Source of the DNA: CBFHMJ01 sp965656875
GTDB lineage: Bacteria > Pseudomonadota > Gammaproteobacteria > Enterobacterales > Alteromonadaceae
Reading direction: 5' to 3'
NCBI GenBank assembly: GCA_965656875.1
Contig: CBFHMJ010000054.1
Coordinates: 124,001-188,000, forward strand
DNA length: 64,000 nt
Part shown: piece after piece, positions 53,033 to 62,176 of the stretch
Layout of the letters: each line of letters opens with the position of its first letter
Numbering within the stretch: position 1 is the stretch's first letter
Position numbers and translations under genes: made by a program
Notes under the pieces: model-generated
Told to the model about the DNA's origin: nothing
The model's input: the letters and a program-made list of their open reading frames with translations, nothing else
The model's database searches: none

Positions 53033-54613
53033 ATGAGCAAAGATATTCATGACCATCGAATTCTAATTTTGGACTTTGGTTCTCAGTACACTCAACTTAT
53101 TGCACGTCGGGTTCGTGAAATAGGTGTTTATTGTGAGTTATGGGCCTGGGACGTAACTGAAGAACAAATTAAAGACTTTAATCCTACCGGGATTATTTTA
53201 TCGGGTGGTCCGGAGAGTGTGACAGAAGATCAATCACCTCGTGCGCCGGAATATGTCTTTAATGCTGGTGTGCCTTTGTTGGGCATTTGTTATGGCATGC
53301 AAACCATGGCTGAACAACTGGGTGGTGCCGTACAGGGCGCGACGGATTCCAGAGAGTTTGGTTATGCTCAGATTGAACTGACTGAGACATCAACATTATT
53401 CAAGAACATTGAAGATTCAGTTGGTGAAAATGGCAATGCGCTGTTGGATGTCTGGATGAGCCACGGTGACAAAGTAAGTGCTATTCCTGAAGGCTTTACG
53501 ACAGTTGCTACCACGCCTAATTGCCCGCATGCGGCAATGGTTAACGAAGACAAACGCTGGTACGGAATTCAGTTCCATCCGGAAGTAACACATACTCGCC
53601 AGGGTTTACGTATTCTTGAACACTTTGTGGTTGATGCGTGTGGTTGTGAAAAACTGTGGACACCAGGCACGATTATTGAAGATGCGGTTGAGCGTATCAA
53701 ACAACTGGTTGGCGACGATGAAGTTGTTTTAGGCTTATCTGGTGGTGTTGATTCATCCGTTACGGCCATGCTGATTCAACGCGCTATTGGCGACCGACTA
53801 ACATGTGTATTCGTCGATAATGGTTTATTGCGTTTGAACGAAGCACAGCAAGTTATGGAAATGTTTGGTGATCACTATGGATTAAACATTGTTCATATTG
53901 ATGCAGAGCAGCGCTTCTTAACTGAAATGGCTGGCGAGAACGATCCAGAGCAAAAACGTAAAATTATTGGACGCGTATTCGTTGAAATCTTTGATGAAGA
54001 AGCGAGTAAGATCCAAAATGCGAAATGGCTGGGACAAGGTACTATTTACCCTGATGTCATTGAGTCTGCGGGTTCTGCAACCGGTAAAGCGCATGTGATT
54101 AAATCTCACCATAATGTCGGCGGTTTACCGGAAGACATGGAACTTGGTTTGGTTGAACCATTACGTGAGTTGTTTAAAGACGAAGTACGTAAAATTGGTC
54201 TTGAACTGGGCTTACCGTATGACATGTTATTCCGTCATCCGTTCCCGGGTCCTGGTTTAGGTGTTCGTGTGTTAGGTGAAGTGAAGAAAGAATACTGTGA
54301 TTTACTTCGTCGCGCAGATGCTATCTTTATTGAAGAACTCCACAAAGCGGATTTATATCATAAAGTTAGCCAGGCGTTTGCCGTATTCCTTCCAGTAAAA
54401 TCAGTTGGTGTTATGGGCGACGCGCGTAAATACGATTATGTAATCGCATTACGTGCTGTTGAAACAATCGACTTTATGACAGCTCACTGGGCTGAATTAC
54501 CGTATTCATTACTGGGTCATGTGTCGAACCGCATCATCAACGAAATCGATGGGATTTCTCGCGTAGTTTACGATATTTCAGGTAAACCACCAGCGACGAT
54601 TGAGTGGGAATAA
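53033..54613 (+). CDS. guaA: GMP synthase (glutamine-hydrolysing)
   Basis: This 526-residue enzyme converts XMP to GMP with glutamine and ATP. The N-terminal glutaminase domain has Cys86 in LLGICYGMQTMAEQLGG and its His/Glu partner in FHPEVTHT. The ATP-pyrophosphatase domain carries the P-loop LGLSGGVDSSVTAML (Ser236). The C-terminal dimerisation domain ends SGKPPATIEWE as in most bacteria. Both halves are intact. It follows guaB and ends at a strong bidirectional terminator. Confidence 0.98.
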   Translation: MSKDIHDHRILILDFGSQYTQLIARRVREIGVYCELWAWDVTEEQIKDFNPTGIILSGGPESVTEDQSPRAPEYVFNAGVPLLGICYGMQTMAEQLGGAVQGATDSREFGYAQIELTETSTLFKNIEDSVGENGNALLDVWMSHGDKVSAIPEGFTTVATTPNCPHAAMVNEDKRWYGIQFHPEVTHTRQGLRILEHFVVDACGCEKLWTPGTIIEDAVERIKQLVGDDEVVLGLSGGVDSSVTAMLIQRAIGDRLTCVFVDNGLLRLNEAQQVMEMFGDHYGLNIVHIDAEQRFLTEMAGENDPEQKRKIIGRVFVEIFDEEASKIQNAKWLGQGTIYPDVIESAGSATGKAHVIKSHHNVGGLPEDMELGLVEPLRELFKDEVRKIGLELGLPYDMLFRHPFPGPGLGVRVLGEVKKEYCDLLRRADAIFIEELHKADLYHKVSQAFAVFLPVKSVGVMGDARKYDYVIALRAVETIDFMTAHWAELPYSLLGHVSNRIINEIDGISRVVYDISGKPPATIEWE

Positions 54614-54666
54614 CCAGCGTTATTGGCTGAATTAACCCGTTATAAGCGGGCTTAATCAGCATAGAG

Positions 54667-54692
54667 AAAGGCATCCAGTTGGATGCCTTTTT
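54667..54692. terminator. bidirectional terminator between guaA and the small membrane gene
   Basis: AAAGGCATCC (54667-54676) and GGATGCCTTT (54681-54690) form a perfect 10-bp stem with an AGTT loop, T-rich on the right and A-rich on the left, so it can stop both guaA (forward) and the reverse gene at 54697. Confidence 0.9.
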
Positions 54693-54696
54693 GATC

Positions 54697-54912
54697 TCAG
54701 AGTTTTTCGAATTCTTTTTTCACCTGATAACTGCTATCGGTGACGATGGATTCCAGCACTTCAACACGTTGTTTTAGTTCGTTGATTTCTTTTTGTTGGC
54801 GTTCAAGTTGTTCTTTGTCTGCTTTGGATTGAGACTTTTTATTTGCGCTCAGGTAATTTACGGCGACAATGCTGCCACAGATGATGCCAGCCAGTGCTAT
54901 AACTTTGTCCAT
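54697..54912 (-). CDS. small single-helix membrane protein with coiled coil
   Basis: This 71-residue protein is read from ATG 54912; a second in-frame ATG at 54924 and a TTG at 54927 are alternatives without better ribosome sites. One transmembrane helix (VIALAGIICGSIVAVNYL) leads to a charged coiled coil (ERQQKEINELKQRVEVLESI). The layout resembles PspB-like stress proteins, but no specific motif proves it. It converges on guaA with a shared terminator and runs away from tadA. Confidence 0.6.
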   Translation of the reverse strand: MDKVIALAGIICGSIVAVNYLSANKKSQSKADKEQLERQQKEINELKQRVEVLESIVTDSSYQVKKEFEKL

Positions 54913-55004
54913 GAATGTTCTCATCAAATTTGTTTTGTGATGGTGTTATTCAAAACCAGGCTGTACAAAAACTCAAATATTTAATTTCAAAATCAGGTAG
55001 ATAA

Positions 55005-55526
55005 ATGCAACAAACCGTTTATAACGACGAATACTGGATGAAAAAAGCGATGGAAGCGGCTGCAAAAGCCGAAGCTGTTGGAGAGATCCCTGTTGGCGCT
55101 GTCGTTGTAAAAGATAATACATTGATTGCTGAAGGATGGAATGTGTCGATTACTCAACATGACCCGTCAGGGCATGCTGAAATGATGGCAATTCGCGAAG
55201 CGGGGAAAATCATTGAGAATTATCGTCTGGTTGATTGCACCCTGTATGTTACGCTTGAACCTTGTCCTATGTGTGCCGGTTTGTTGGTGCATAGTCGTAT
55301 TCAACGGCTGGTTTTCGGTGCTGCGGATTATAAAACAGGGGCTGCGGGTAGTATTATGGATCTGACCCGGCATGAGCAGTTAAATCATCAAATGGAAGTC
55401 ACGGGTGGAGTCATGGAAGAGGCGTGTAGTGAGATGATTTCTGCATTTTTTAAACGTCGCCGGGCTGAAAAGAAAGCAGCAAAAAAGCAGTTGCTGAATA
55501 ATGGTGATTCAACAAACTGCCTTTAG
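55005..55526 (+). CDS. tadA: tRNA-specific adenosine-34 deaminase
   Basis: This 173-residue enzyme makes inosine at the wobble position of tRNA-Arg. The zinc site is complete: H57-A-E59 (proton shuttle E59) and C87-P-M-C90. The N-terminal segment (DEYWMKKAMEAAAKAEAVGE) matches bacterial TadA. AGGTAG precedes the start. The last 18 bases overlap, tail to tail, with the small basic gene on the other strand. Confidence 0.95.
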   Translation: MQQTVYNDEYWMKKAMEAAAKAEAVGEIPVGAVVVKDNTLIAEGWNVSITQHDPSGHAEMMAIREAGKIIENYRLVDCTLYVTLEPCPMCAGLLVHSRIQRLVFGAADYKTGAAGSIMDLTRHEQLNHQMEVTGGVMEEACSEMISAFFKRRRAEKKAAKKQLLNNGDSTNCL

Positions 55527-55667
55527 TGGTGCTTCCATCATATAGATCATGTTAAACATCTTACGGCGATTGATCACGCGTTGATGAATGTGCTTTCTTC
55601 TGTTTCTTCGTCTTGCCAGTGACATATGAGACTTTTTAGCTTTTAAGAAAAAACGTCTTTTCTTCAT
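55509..55667 (-). CDS. small highly basic protein, 52 residues
   Basis: This reverse-strand gene starts at 55667, preceded by a strong GGAGG about seven bases upstream, which supports a real gene. The product (MKKRRFFLKAKKSHMSLARR, then RNRRKHIHQRVINRRKM and YMMEAPLKAVC) is extremely rich in Lys and Arg, suggesting nucleic-acid or ribosome binding. No family is recognised. It overlaps the end of tadA by 18 bases and occupies the place where mltF lies in relatives. Confidence 0.65.
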   Translation of the reverse strand: MKKRRFFLKAKKSHMSLARRRNRRKHIHQRVINRRKMFNMIYMMEAPLKAVC

Positions 55668-56177
55668 TATTTCCTCCAAATTTTGGTTTAACACATGACT
55701 CGATTCCTTCTTATCAGGTGCTATTGACCAGGATAGCGTGTCTGTATGACATCATTGTTACTGCCTTTTCGAATAACCGATACCGGGGGAGTTTTCCCCT
55801 TCATCATGTTCAGACACTAAAATTGCGTTAATTTCGACCTTCGTTGAAAAATTTTTTATTACGTTGAACTGAAACTTTCAGGTGAATAAAACGATAATGG
55901 AAAGTTAACAAAACGCGGGTTGAAACTGCGTCGAACGGCCGATAACAACTATTATTAACACATTTTGATTATAAAGCGATAGGTTTCTGACCGTGTGGTC
56001 AGAAAAAATGTAAAAAAACGCATGCGTGGATGGCTAAAAAATGCGCCAAAACAGGTTGAAAAACACTCGATTGTAATGAAGGAATTCACAGGGACACTAT
56101 TAAAAAGCGGCTAACCTTCTTCTATAATAGCGACCCAATTTAGTCGCTCCTCCATTTTACTTTTTGGTGAAAAATCT
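55668..56177. promoter_or_regulatory. 510-base upstream region of purL with promoter and palindrome
   Basis: This long gap holds the promoter of the small basic gene (reverse) and of purL. For purL, TTAAAA (56100-56105) and TATAAT (56123-56128) are 17 bases apart, a plausible -35/-10 pair about 50 bases before the start codon. A perfect inverted repeat TTTCTGACC-GTGT-GGTCAGAAA (55984-56005) lies upstream and a GGGGA/TCCCC hairpin occurs near 55784. No E. coli-type PurR box (ACGCAAACGTTTGCGT-like) was found. No other gene is visible. Confidence 0.6.
55984..56005. promoter_or_regulatory. perfect palindrome upstream of purL, candidate operator
   Basis: TTTCTGACC and GGTCAGAAA are perfect nine-base arms around GTGT. 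Flanking bases are not the T-runs of a terminator, so it looks more like a regulator binding site (TetR-type sites have similar form). The protein that binds it is not in this window. Confidence 0.5.
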
Positions 56178-59100
56178 ATGTTGATCCTTCGTGGCGCACC
56201 TGCGTTATCTGAATTTCGTGTTCAAAAACTTTTAAGTCAATTTAGAGATCTTAATCTCCCGGTTACATCCATCTATGCTGAATATGTTCATCTGGCTGAC
56301 ACAGCATCAGAACTAACCGGTGAAGAGTCGAAGATTCTGGATAAGCTGTTAACTTATGGTCCGGCGATTCCAGAACAATCACCAACCGGTAATCTTTTCT
56401 TCGTCACTCCCCGCCCTGGCACTATCTCTCCCTGGTCATCTAAAGCAACAAACATCGCACAAAACTGTGGTTTAACATCAATTAAGCGTATTGAGCGTGG
56501 GCTGGCCTGGTATATCGGCACAGAAGCCTCATTAACGGGTGTTCAACTGGAGTCTGTTCTGGCTGCGATTCATGACCGTATGACGGAAAGCGTATTTACT
56601 ACGCTGGAAGAGGGCGAAAACCTGTTTATTGAAGAAAAACCAGGTCACTTCACCAGTATAGATGTGTTGTCAGGTGGCCGTGGTGCATTGGAAGAAGCGA
56701 ATGTTTCACTTGGTTTAGCGCTGGCTGATGATGAAATTGATTATCTGGTGACCAGTTTCAAACAACTGGGTCGTAACCCAAATGATATTGAACTGTATAT
56801 GTTTGCCCAGGCGAATTCTGAACACTGTCGCCATAAGATTTTTAATGCAGACTGGACAATCGATGGTGTCGTACAGCCGAAATCTCTGTTCAAGATGATC
56901 AAGAACACCTATGAAAAGACACCGGACAATGTTCTGTCAGCTTACAGTGATAATGCTGCGGTTATGGCGGGAAGCGAAGCAGGTCGGTTCTTCCCTGATA
57001 ATGATCGAGAGTACAACTACCACCACGAAGCAATCGACATCCTGATGAAAGTCGAAACCCATAATCACCCGACTGCGATTTCTCCATTCCCTGGTGCGGC
57101 TACTGGGTCTGGTGGTGAAATTCGTGATGAAGGCGCGACGGGTCGAGGTTCTAAACCAAAAGCAGGTTTAGTCGGCTTTTCAGTATCTAACCTGAACATT
57201 CCGGGTTTTGAGCAGCCGTGGGAAGTGAGCTACGGCAAGCCTGACCGCATCGTTTCTGCGCTGGATATCATGACGGAAGGCCCGTTAGGTGGTGCAGCAT
57301 TTAATAATGAATTTGGTCGTCCGAATATTCTGGGTTACTTCCGTAGCTACGAAGCGGATGTCAACAGCCACAATGGTCAGGAAGTTCGTGGTTATCACAA
57401 ACCGATCATGATTGCTGGTGGTTTGGGTAATATTCGCCGTGATCATGTTGAAAAAGGTGAAATTCCAGTCGGTGCGAAACTGGTCGTACTGGGTGGTCCG
57501 GCAATGAATATCGGTCTTGGTGGTGGTGCTGCTTCCTCAATGACCTCTGGCCAGTCAAGCGCAGATCTTGATTTCGCGTCGGTCCAGCGTGATAACCCTG
57601 AAATGGAGCGTCGTTGTCAGGAAGTTATTGATCGCTGTTGGCAAATGGGCGATGACAATCCAATTGCCTTTATCCACGATGTGGGCGCGGGCGGTTTATC
57701 CAATGCATTCCCTGAGTTAGTAAGCGATGGTGGTCGAGGTGGCATTTTTGAATTAAGAAATGTGCCAAACGATGAGCCGGGCATGTCGCCACATGAGATC
57801 TGGTGTAACGAATCTCAGGAACGTTATGTCATGGCGATCCCAGCTGAAAAACTGGCGGTCTTCGAAGAGATTTGTCAGCGTGAGCGTGCGCTCTACGCGG
57901 TTATTGGCGAAGCGACAGAAGAAGAACAATTGGTATTGAATGACAGTCATCATGACAACAAGCCAATTGATATGCCGTTAGATGTGTTACTTGGTAAACC
58001 ACCCAAAATGCATCGTGATGTCACCACTGCAAAAGCAGAAGGTGATGTATTTGATCCATCAGTGATTGATATTGCTGATGCTGTACAGCGTTTATTGCGA
58101 TTACCGACCATTGCAGAAAAAACATTCCTGGTAACGATTGGTGATCGAAGTGTAACGGGTCTGGTTGCTCGTGACCAAATGGTTGGTCCGTGGCAGATCC
58201 CGGTTGCAGACTGTGGTGTTACCGCTGCGGCGTTTGATACATATGCGGGCGAAGCAATGTCGATGGGTGAAAGAACGCCTGTGGCATTACTTGATTTTGC
58301 AGCATCTGCTCGTTTAGCGGTGGCCGAAGCGATCACGAATATCATCGGTACTGATATCGGTGATATGAAGCACATAAAACTTTCGGCTAACTGGATGTCT
58401 GCCGCAGGTCATCCGGGTGAAGATGCCGGATTATATGAAGCCGTTAAAGCGGTGGGTGAAGAGCTTTGTCCGGCACTGGGAATAACGATTCCGGTGGGTA
58501 AAGACTCAATGTCAATGAAGACCCGCTGGCAAGATAACGGCGAAGAAAAAGCGGTGACTGCACCGATGTCTTTGATCATTTCTGCTTTTGCAAAAATCAA
58601 TGATGTCCGTAAGACCGTGACACCTCAGTTAAGAACGGATAAAGGCGATACACGCCTGATGTTGATTGACCTGAGCAGCGGCAAGAACCGTTTAGGTGCA
58701 TCTTGTCTGGCGCAGGTTTATAACAAACTGGGCACTGAAACCCCTGATTTGGATAGTCCAGAAAAGCTGGCTGCCTTATTCACTGTGATGCAAGAGCTGG
58801 TTAAAGACGAGACTATTCTGGCCTGGCATGATCGCTCTGACGGTGGATTATTTACCACAGTTGCTGAAATGGCATTTGCCGGTCATGTCGGTGTTGAATT
58901 GACACTGAACAATATTGCAGACAGTGATAACGCATCGCGAGTAGCCGCATTATTTAATGAAGAACCAGGCGGTGTATTCCAGCTTAACGCTGAAGATGTC
59001 GAACGTGTTACAGCATTGTTCGCAGAGGCTGGACTTGCTGACAACCTGATTGATTTAGGGCGCCTGACAGATGACGATAATGTATCCATTATTTATGGCG

Positions 59101-60092
59101 GCGAACTGGTTTACCGAGAGTCACGCAATACATTGCGTGGAATCTGGGGTGAAACCACATTGCAGATGCAAAAACTGCGTGATAACCCGACGTGTGCGGA
59201 ACAGGAATATCACGGCAAAATTAATGCAGCGGACCCTGGACTTAATGTTCAACTAACGTTTGACGTCAATGAAGATATTGCTGCACCGGTTATCGCTGCG
59301 AACATCAATAAAGGGGCTGCGCCTAAGCTGGCCGTTTTGCGTGAGCAGGGTGTTAACTCGCATATTGAAATGGCCGCAGCTTTTGATCGAGCAGGTTTCT
59401 CTGCGGTTGATGTACACATGAGTGACATTCTTGAAGGCCGTTTAACGCTTGAGCAATTCCAGGGCTTAGTGGCGTGTGGTGGTTTCTCTTACGGAGATGT
59501 GCTGGGTGCTGGTGAAGGTTGGGCAAAATCGATTTTGTTCAATGAGATCGCTCGTGAACAGTTCTCAACATTCTTCAATAATCCGGATACCTTTGCGCTG
59601 GGTGTGTGTAACGGCTGTCAAATGTTATCCAACCTTAAGTCTCTGATTCCGGGAAGTGAATCATGGCCGAGATTTGTTCGTAACGAATCTGAACGATTTG
59701 AAGCTCGTTTTAGTTTGGTTGAAGTTCAACCGAGCCCGTCTTTATTCTTTACGGATATGGTTGGATCGCGTATGCCAATCGCTGTGTCTCACGGTGAAGG
59801 TCGTGCTGAATTTAACTCGGTAGAGGCATTGAATGGTGCGTTGAACGGCAACACCGTAGCGATGAAGTATGTGGATAACTTCGGACATGTCACGGAACAA
59901 TACCCAGCGAATCCAAATGGATCGCCGCAAGGTATTACAGCGATGACGACAACAGATGGCCGTGTAACGATTATGATGCCGCACCCTGAGCGTGTATTCC
60001 GTACTGTGTCCAACTCATGGCATCCGGAAGACTGGCAGGAAGACAGTGCATGGATGAGAATGTTCAGAAATGCACGAGTGCATATCGGTTAA
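56178..60092 (+). CDS. purL: phosphoribosylformylglycinamidine synthase
   Basis: This 1,304-residue enzyme catalyses the fourth step of purine synthesis, converting FGAR to FGAM with glutamine and ATP. It is the large single-chain form of gammaproteobacteria. The N-terminal PurS-like part is followed by two AIR-synthase-type halves (VETHNHPTAISPFPGAATGS, GGLGNIRRDHVEKGEIPVG, then HDVGAGGLSNAFPELV). A C-terminal glutaminase domain carries ALGVCNGCQMLSNL and the late His motif (MMPHPERVFRTVSNSWH). All motifs are intact. It is monocistronic. Confidence 0.97.
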   Translation: MLILRGAPALSEFRVQKLLSQFRDLNLPVTSIYAEYVHLADTASELTGEESKILDKLLTYGPAIPEQSPTGNLFFVTPRPGTISPWSSKATNIAQNCGLTSIKRIERGLAWYIGTEASLTGVQLESVLAAIHDRMTESVFTTLEEGENLFIEEKPGHFTSIDVLSGGRGALEEANVSLGLALADDEIDYLVTSFKQLGRNPNDIELYMFAQANSEHCRHKIFNADWTIDGVVQPKSLFKMIKNTYEKTPDNVLSAYSDNAAVMAGSEAGRFFPDNDREYNYHHEAIDILMKVETHNHPTAISPFPGAATGSGGEIRDEGATGRGSKPKAGLVGFSVSNLNIPGFEQPWEVSYGKPDRIVSALDIMTEGPLGGAAFNNEFGRPNILGYFRSYEADVNSHNGQEVRGYHKPIMIAGGLGNIRRDHVEKGEIPVGAKLVVLGGPAMNIGLGGGAASSMTSGQSSADLDFASVQRDNPEMERRCQEVIDRCWQMGDDNPIAFIHDVGAGGLSNAFPELVSDGGRGGIFELRNVPNDEPGMSPHEIWCNESQERYVMAIPAEKLAVFEEICQRERALYAVIGEATEEEQLVLNDSHHDNKPIDMPLDVLLGKPPKMHRDVTTAKAEGDVFDPSVIDIADAVQRLLRLPTIAEKTFLVTIGDRSVTGLVARDQMVGPWQIPVADCGVTAAAFDTYAGEAMSMGERTPVALLDFAASARLAVAEAITNIIGTDIGDMKHIKLSANWMSAAGHPGEDAGLYEAVKAVGEELCPALGITIPVGKDSMSMKTRWQDNGEEKAVTAPMSLIISAFAKINDVRKTVTPQLRTDKGDTRLMLIDLSSGKNRLGASCLAQVYNKLGTETPDLDSPEKLAALFTVMQELVKDETILAWHDRSDGGLFTTVAEMAFAGHVGVELTLNNIADSDNASRVAALFNEEPGGVFQLNAEDVERVTALFAEAGLADNLIDLGRLTDDDNVSIIYGGELVYRESRNTLRGIWGETTLQMQKLRDNPTCAEQEYHGKINAADPGLNVQLTFDVNEDIAAPVIAANINKGAAPKLAVLREQGVNSHIEMAAAFDRAGFSAVDVHMSDILEGRLTLEQFQGLVACGGFSYGDVLGAGEGWAKSILFNEIAREQFSTFFNNPDTFALGVCNGCQMLSNLKSLIPGSESWPRFVRNESERFEARFSLVEVQPSPSLFFTDMVGSRMPIAVSHGEGRAEFNSVEALNGALNGNTVAMKYVDNFGHVTEQYPANPNGSPQGITAMTTTDGRVTIMMPHPERVFRTVSNSWHPEDWQEDSAWMRMFRNARVHIG

Positions 60093-60637
60093 TGTATCGA
60101 AAACTGATAAGTAATTCTCATTCGACATATCATTGATTTTTTTACTACTTAAAAATCAATTAATTAGGTACTTAATTGCGTGAGATGCCGTTTTTATAGT
60201 AGGCAAATCGGTTTGATTTATATACAATGCTAACTGGTCTAAAGGCCATTTAAGATGTAAATCTTTGAGCTTAAAGCCAATCTCACGTAGTTTCATGGAT
60301 TAGGGTAACCGACCTGGATGGTCGGTTCCCTGAAGAACTTCCTTCCTGATTTCTCCATATTTCAATACATCTCTTTGCTAAATTTCTGACGCATCAGTTT
60401 AATTTTTTGTGTTACGCGTTATCCACAACATGTGGCATGGGTTTATGTTCCAGGCTGGTATGATCTGAAAGTGATCGTTGGCAACATGGCCTGATCAATG
60501 GGCGGGAAAACAAAAAGATCACATCCTTGTGAGCGTTTGAGTGGGGTTAACGCCTTTCTCCGGAAGCTACGAACATCCTTGACCGGACAGTGGACTATCG
60601 CTAAATGATAGAGGAAGAGAATCTGGTAAAGTTAACG
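60093..60637. other. 545-base non-coding region after purL
   Basis: No convincing gene is seen. GGG-(T)-AACCGACC (60303-60314) pairs with GGTCGGTTCCC (60320-60330) around TGGAT, eleven pairs and one bulge, a very stable hairpin 210 bases after purL without a T-run. A single perfect DnaA-box match (TTATCCACA, 60419-60427) is present, but one site is not an origin. The stretch 60470-60620 is GC-richer than its surroundings and could hold a small RNA. I could not match it to a known one. Confidence 0.5.
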
Positions 60638-61123
60638 CTATAAATCTTCCGGAGAAGTATTCTGAACATTTGGCCAGAACGAATTTGCTTCATCTAAATG
60701 AGTCGGGATGTCTTCAGACCAGGCTTTCGCGACCGAAACATTCTTATTGACATATAATTTGCCGTCTACGATACGGAAAGCTTTACCATCAATTTCAAAT
60801 TTCTTACCAAACGTCATGCCATAGGCACAAAAACCACCATAGGCTGGTGCATATTTTTCAGGGTTTTTACGAAACAGGTCACGATTTTTTGCTGAGCTGA
60901 AGCGATAGATGGCGTCATTATGGACAGCCGTATACTTACTCAGGCCTTCAACTGGCTTACCAGCGGTGAAATAAGCAACGGCATCGTGTCCGGCAAGAAT
61001 AACGCCATTGGCGTCTGTCTCTGTGTCCACACCTGCTAAGCTTAATGATGAAAATAAAATGCTGCCTGCTACGGTCATACTTTTAATCACTGAGGTCAGT
61101 TGGCTTGCTTTACGTTGTTTCAT
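60638..61123 (-). CDS. exported YHS-domain protein
   Basis: This 161-residue protein starts at 61123 (MKQRKASQ) and has a signal peptide (SMTVAGSILFSSLSLAGVDT). The mature part is a YHS-domain-like protein (GHDAVAYFTAGKPVEGLSKY, AIYRFSSAKNRDLFRKNPEK, YAPAYGGFCAYGMTFGKKFE, GKLYVNKNVSVAKAW), a class often tied to heavy-metal or cofactor handling. The single conserved Cys sits in GGFCAYGM. The gene is divergent from an AraC regulator with a 156-base gap, which suggests that this regulator controls it. Confidence 0.85.
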   Translation of the reverse strand: MKQRKASQLTSVIKSMTVAGSILFSSLSLAGVDTETDANGVILAGHDAVAYFTAGKPVEGLSKYTAVHNDAIYRFSSAKNRDLFRKNPEKYAPAYGGFCAYGMTFGKKFEIDGKAFRIVDGKLYVNKNVSVAKAWSEDIPTHLDEANSFWPNVQNTSPEDL

Positions 61124-61279
61124 ATAAATTTTCTCACATGTTTCAGGTAATACCTGTGGGTTGCTGATGTGATAAATAGTAAAGCGGACGGTGATTGATA
61201 AGTATGTCTGAAACAATCAGAAGTATGTCACAAACTATTGTTCCTAAATTAAAACAAGCAGATAAAAGAAATTGAATTA

Positions 61280-62176
61280 ATGGATGCACTTACACAACTC
61301 TTCTCAACATTTAATGTTAAAGCCAACATTTTTCATAATGGTCAGTATTGTGGTCGATGGGCAGTTGATACCTCGGGATCGGGTTTTATTACTTTTCATG
61401 TCATTGCGCACGGTCAGTGTTTACTGAAGGTGTCAGACGGTGATTCGGCTATTTCGCTAAATAAAGGCGATATGGTGTTGTTTCCTCGTGATGTCACGCA
61501 TTGCCTGACAACTGACGACACCTTTGAAACTGCGAAAAATCAGGCAACGTCCCGAGGGTGGACTGACGGCGAACAGGCAGACAGCACCGGACTGGTTTGT
61601 GGCATCTTTGAACATCATCATCCGCTGGTTGAACATTTTATCCGGGAATTACCGGAATATGTGGTGATCCGAAGTAACGACGAATCGACTCTTATTACCC
61701 GGTTAATGGAGACGTTAATAGACGAGTCAAAGAAAGGTATGCAGGGCGTTGATTACATTATTAATCATCTTGCAGACTGCATTCTGGCTGTATTGCTACG
61801 TGAACATTTGTCGGTTGATAAAGGGATGTTGGCAGGTTTGCTCCATCCGAAACTTGGGCTGGCGTTACAAGCGATTCATGAGAAACCCGTAGCGAAATGG
61901 ACCATTGAAACCCTGGCAGCCATATGTCATTTGTCTAAAGCACAATTTGCTGCACAATTTAAACAAACGCTTGGATTAACACCGATGGAATACGTCACAC
62001 AGTGGGTATTTTCAAATGCTTACCTGGCGCTGGAAGCGCAAGAATCGACACTTGCTGTGGCGTTAACTTGTGGTTACGACAATGAGTCGTCTTTTTCCAA
62101 GGCATTTAAACGTGTCATGAAGGTTTCCCCCGGCGCTGTCAGAAAAGCGGGTAGTGAGGCCGCGTCGGTGAGCTAA
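61280..62176 (+). CDS. AraC-family regulator with cupin sensor
   Basis: This 298-residue protein has an N-terminal cupin (HVIAHGQCLLKVSDG, LNKGDMVLFPRDVTHCLT) of the type found in AraC-like regulators, and a C-terminal AraC double helix-turn-helix (TIETLAAICHLSKAQFAAQF, then YLALEAQESTLAVALTCGYD with SFSKAFKRVMKVSPGAVR). It probably activates or represses the divergent YHS gene in response to an unknown ligand. Its stop codon overlaps that of the histidine kinase gene by four bases. Confidence 0.9.
   Translation: MDALTQLFSTFNVKANIFHNGQYCGRWAVDTSGSGFITFHVIAHGQCLLKVSDGDSAISLNKGDMVLFPRDVTHCLTTDDTFETAKNQATSRGWTDGEQADSTGLVCGIFEHHHPLVEHFIRELPEYVVIRSNDESTLITRLMETLIDESKKGMQGVDYIINHLADCILAVLLREHLSVDKGMLAGLLHPKLGLALQAIHEKPVAKWTIETLAAICHLSKAQFAAQFKQTLGLTPMEYVTQWVFSNAYLALEAQESTLAVALTCGYDNESSFSKAFKRVMKVSPGAVRKAGSEAASVS

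Noticed and set aside
56018..56027. ACGCATGCGT palindrome as a PurR box before purL
   Set aside because: It lacks the central CG and spacing of the PurR consensus; a ten-base palindrome alone is weak.
60419..60427. Perfect DnaA box TTATCCACA, possible origin
   Set aside because: Only one site was seen, with no AT-rich unwinding region and no dnaA or rpmH nearby.
60470..60620. Known structural RNA (4.5S, 6S, tmRNA or GEMM riboswitch)
   Set aside because: The diagnostic motifs I would expect, such as the GGAAGCAG SRP core or the tRNA-like CCA end, are not present.
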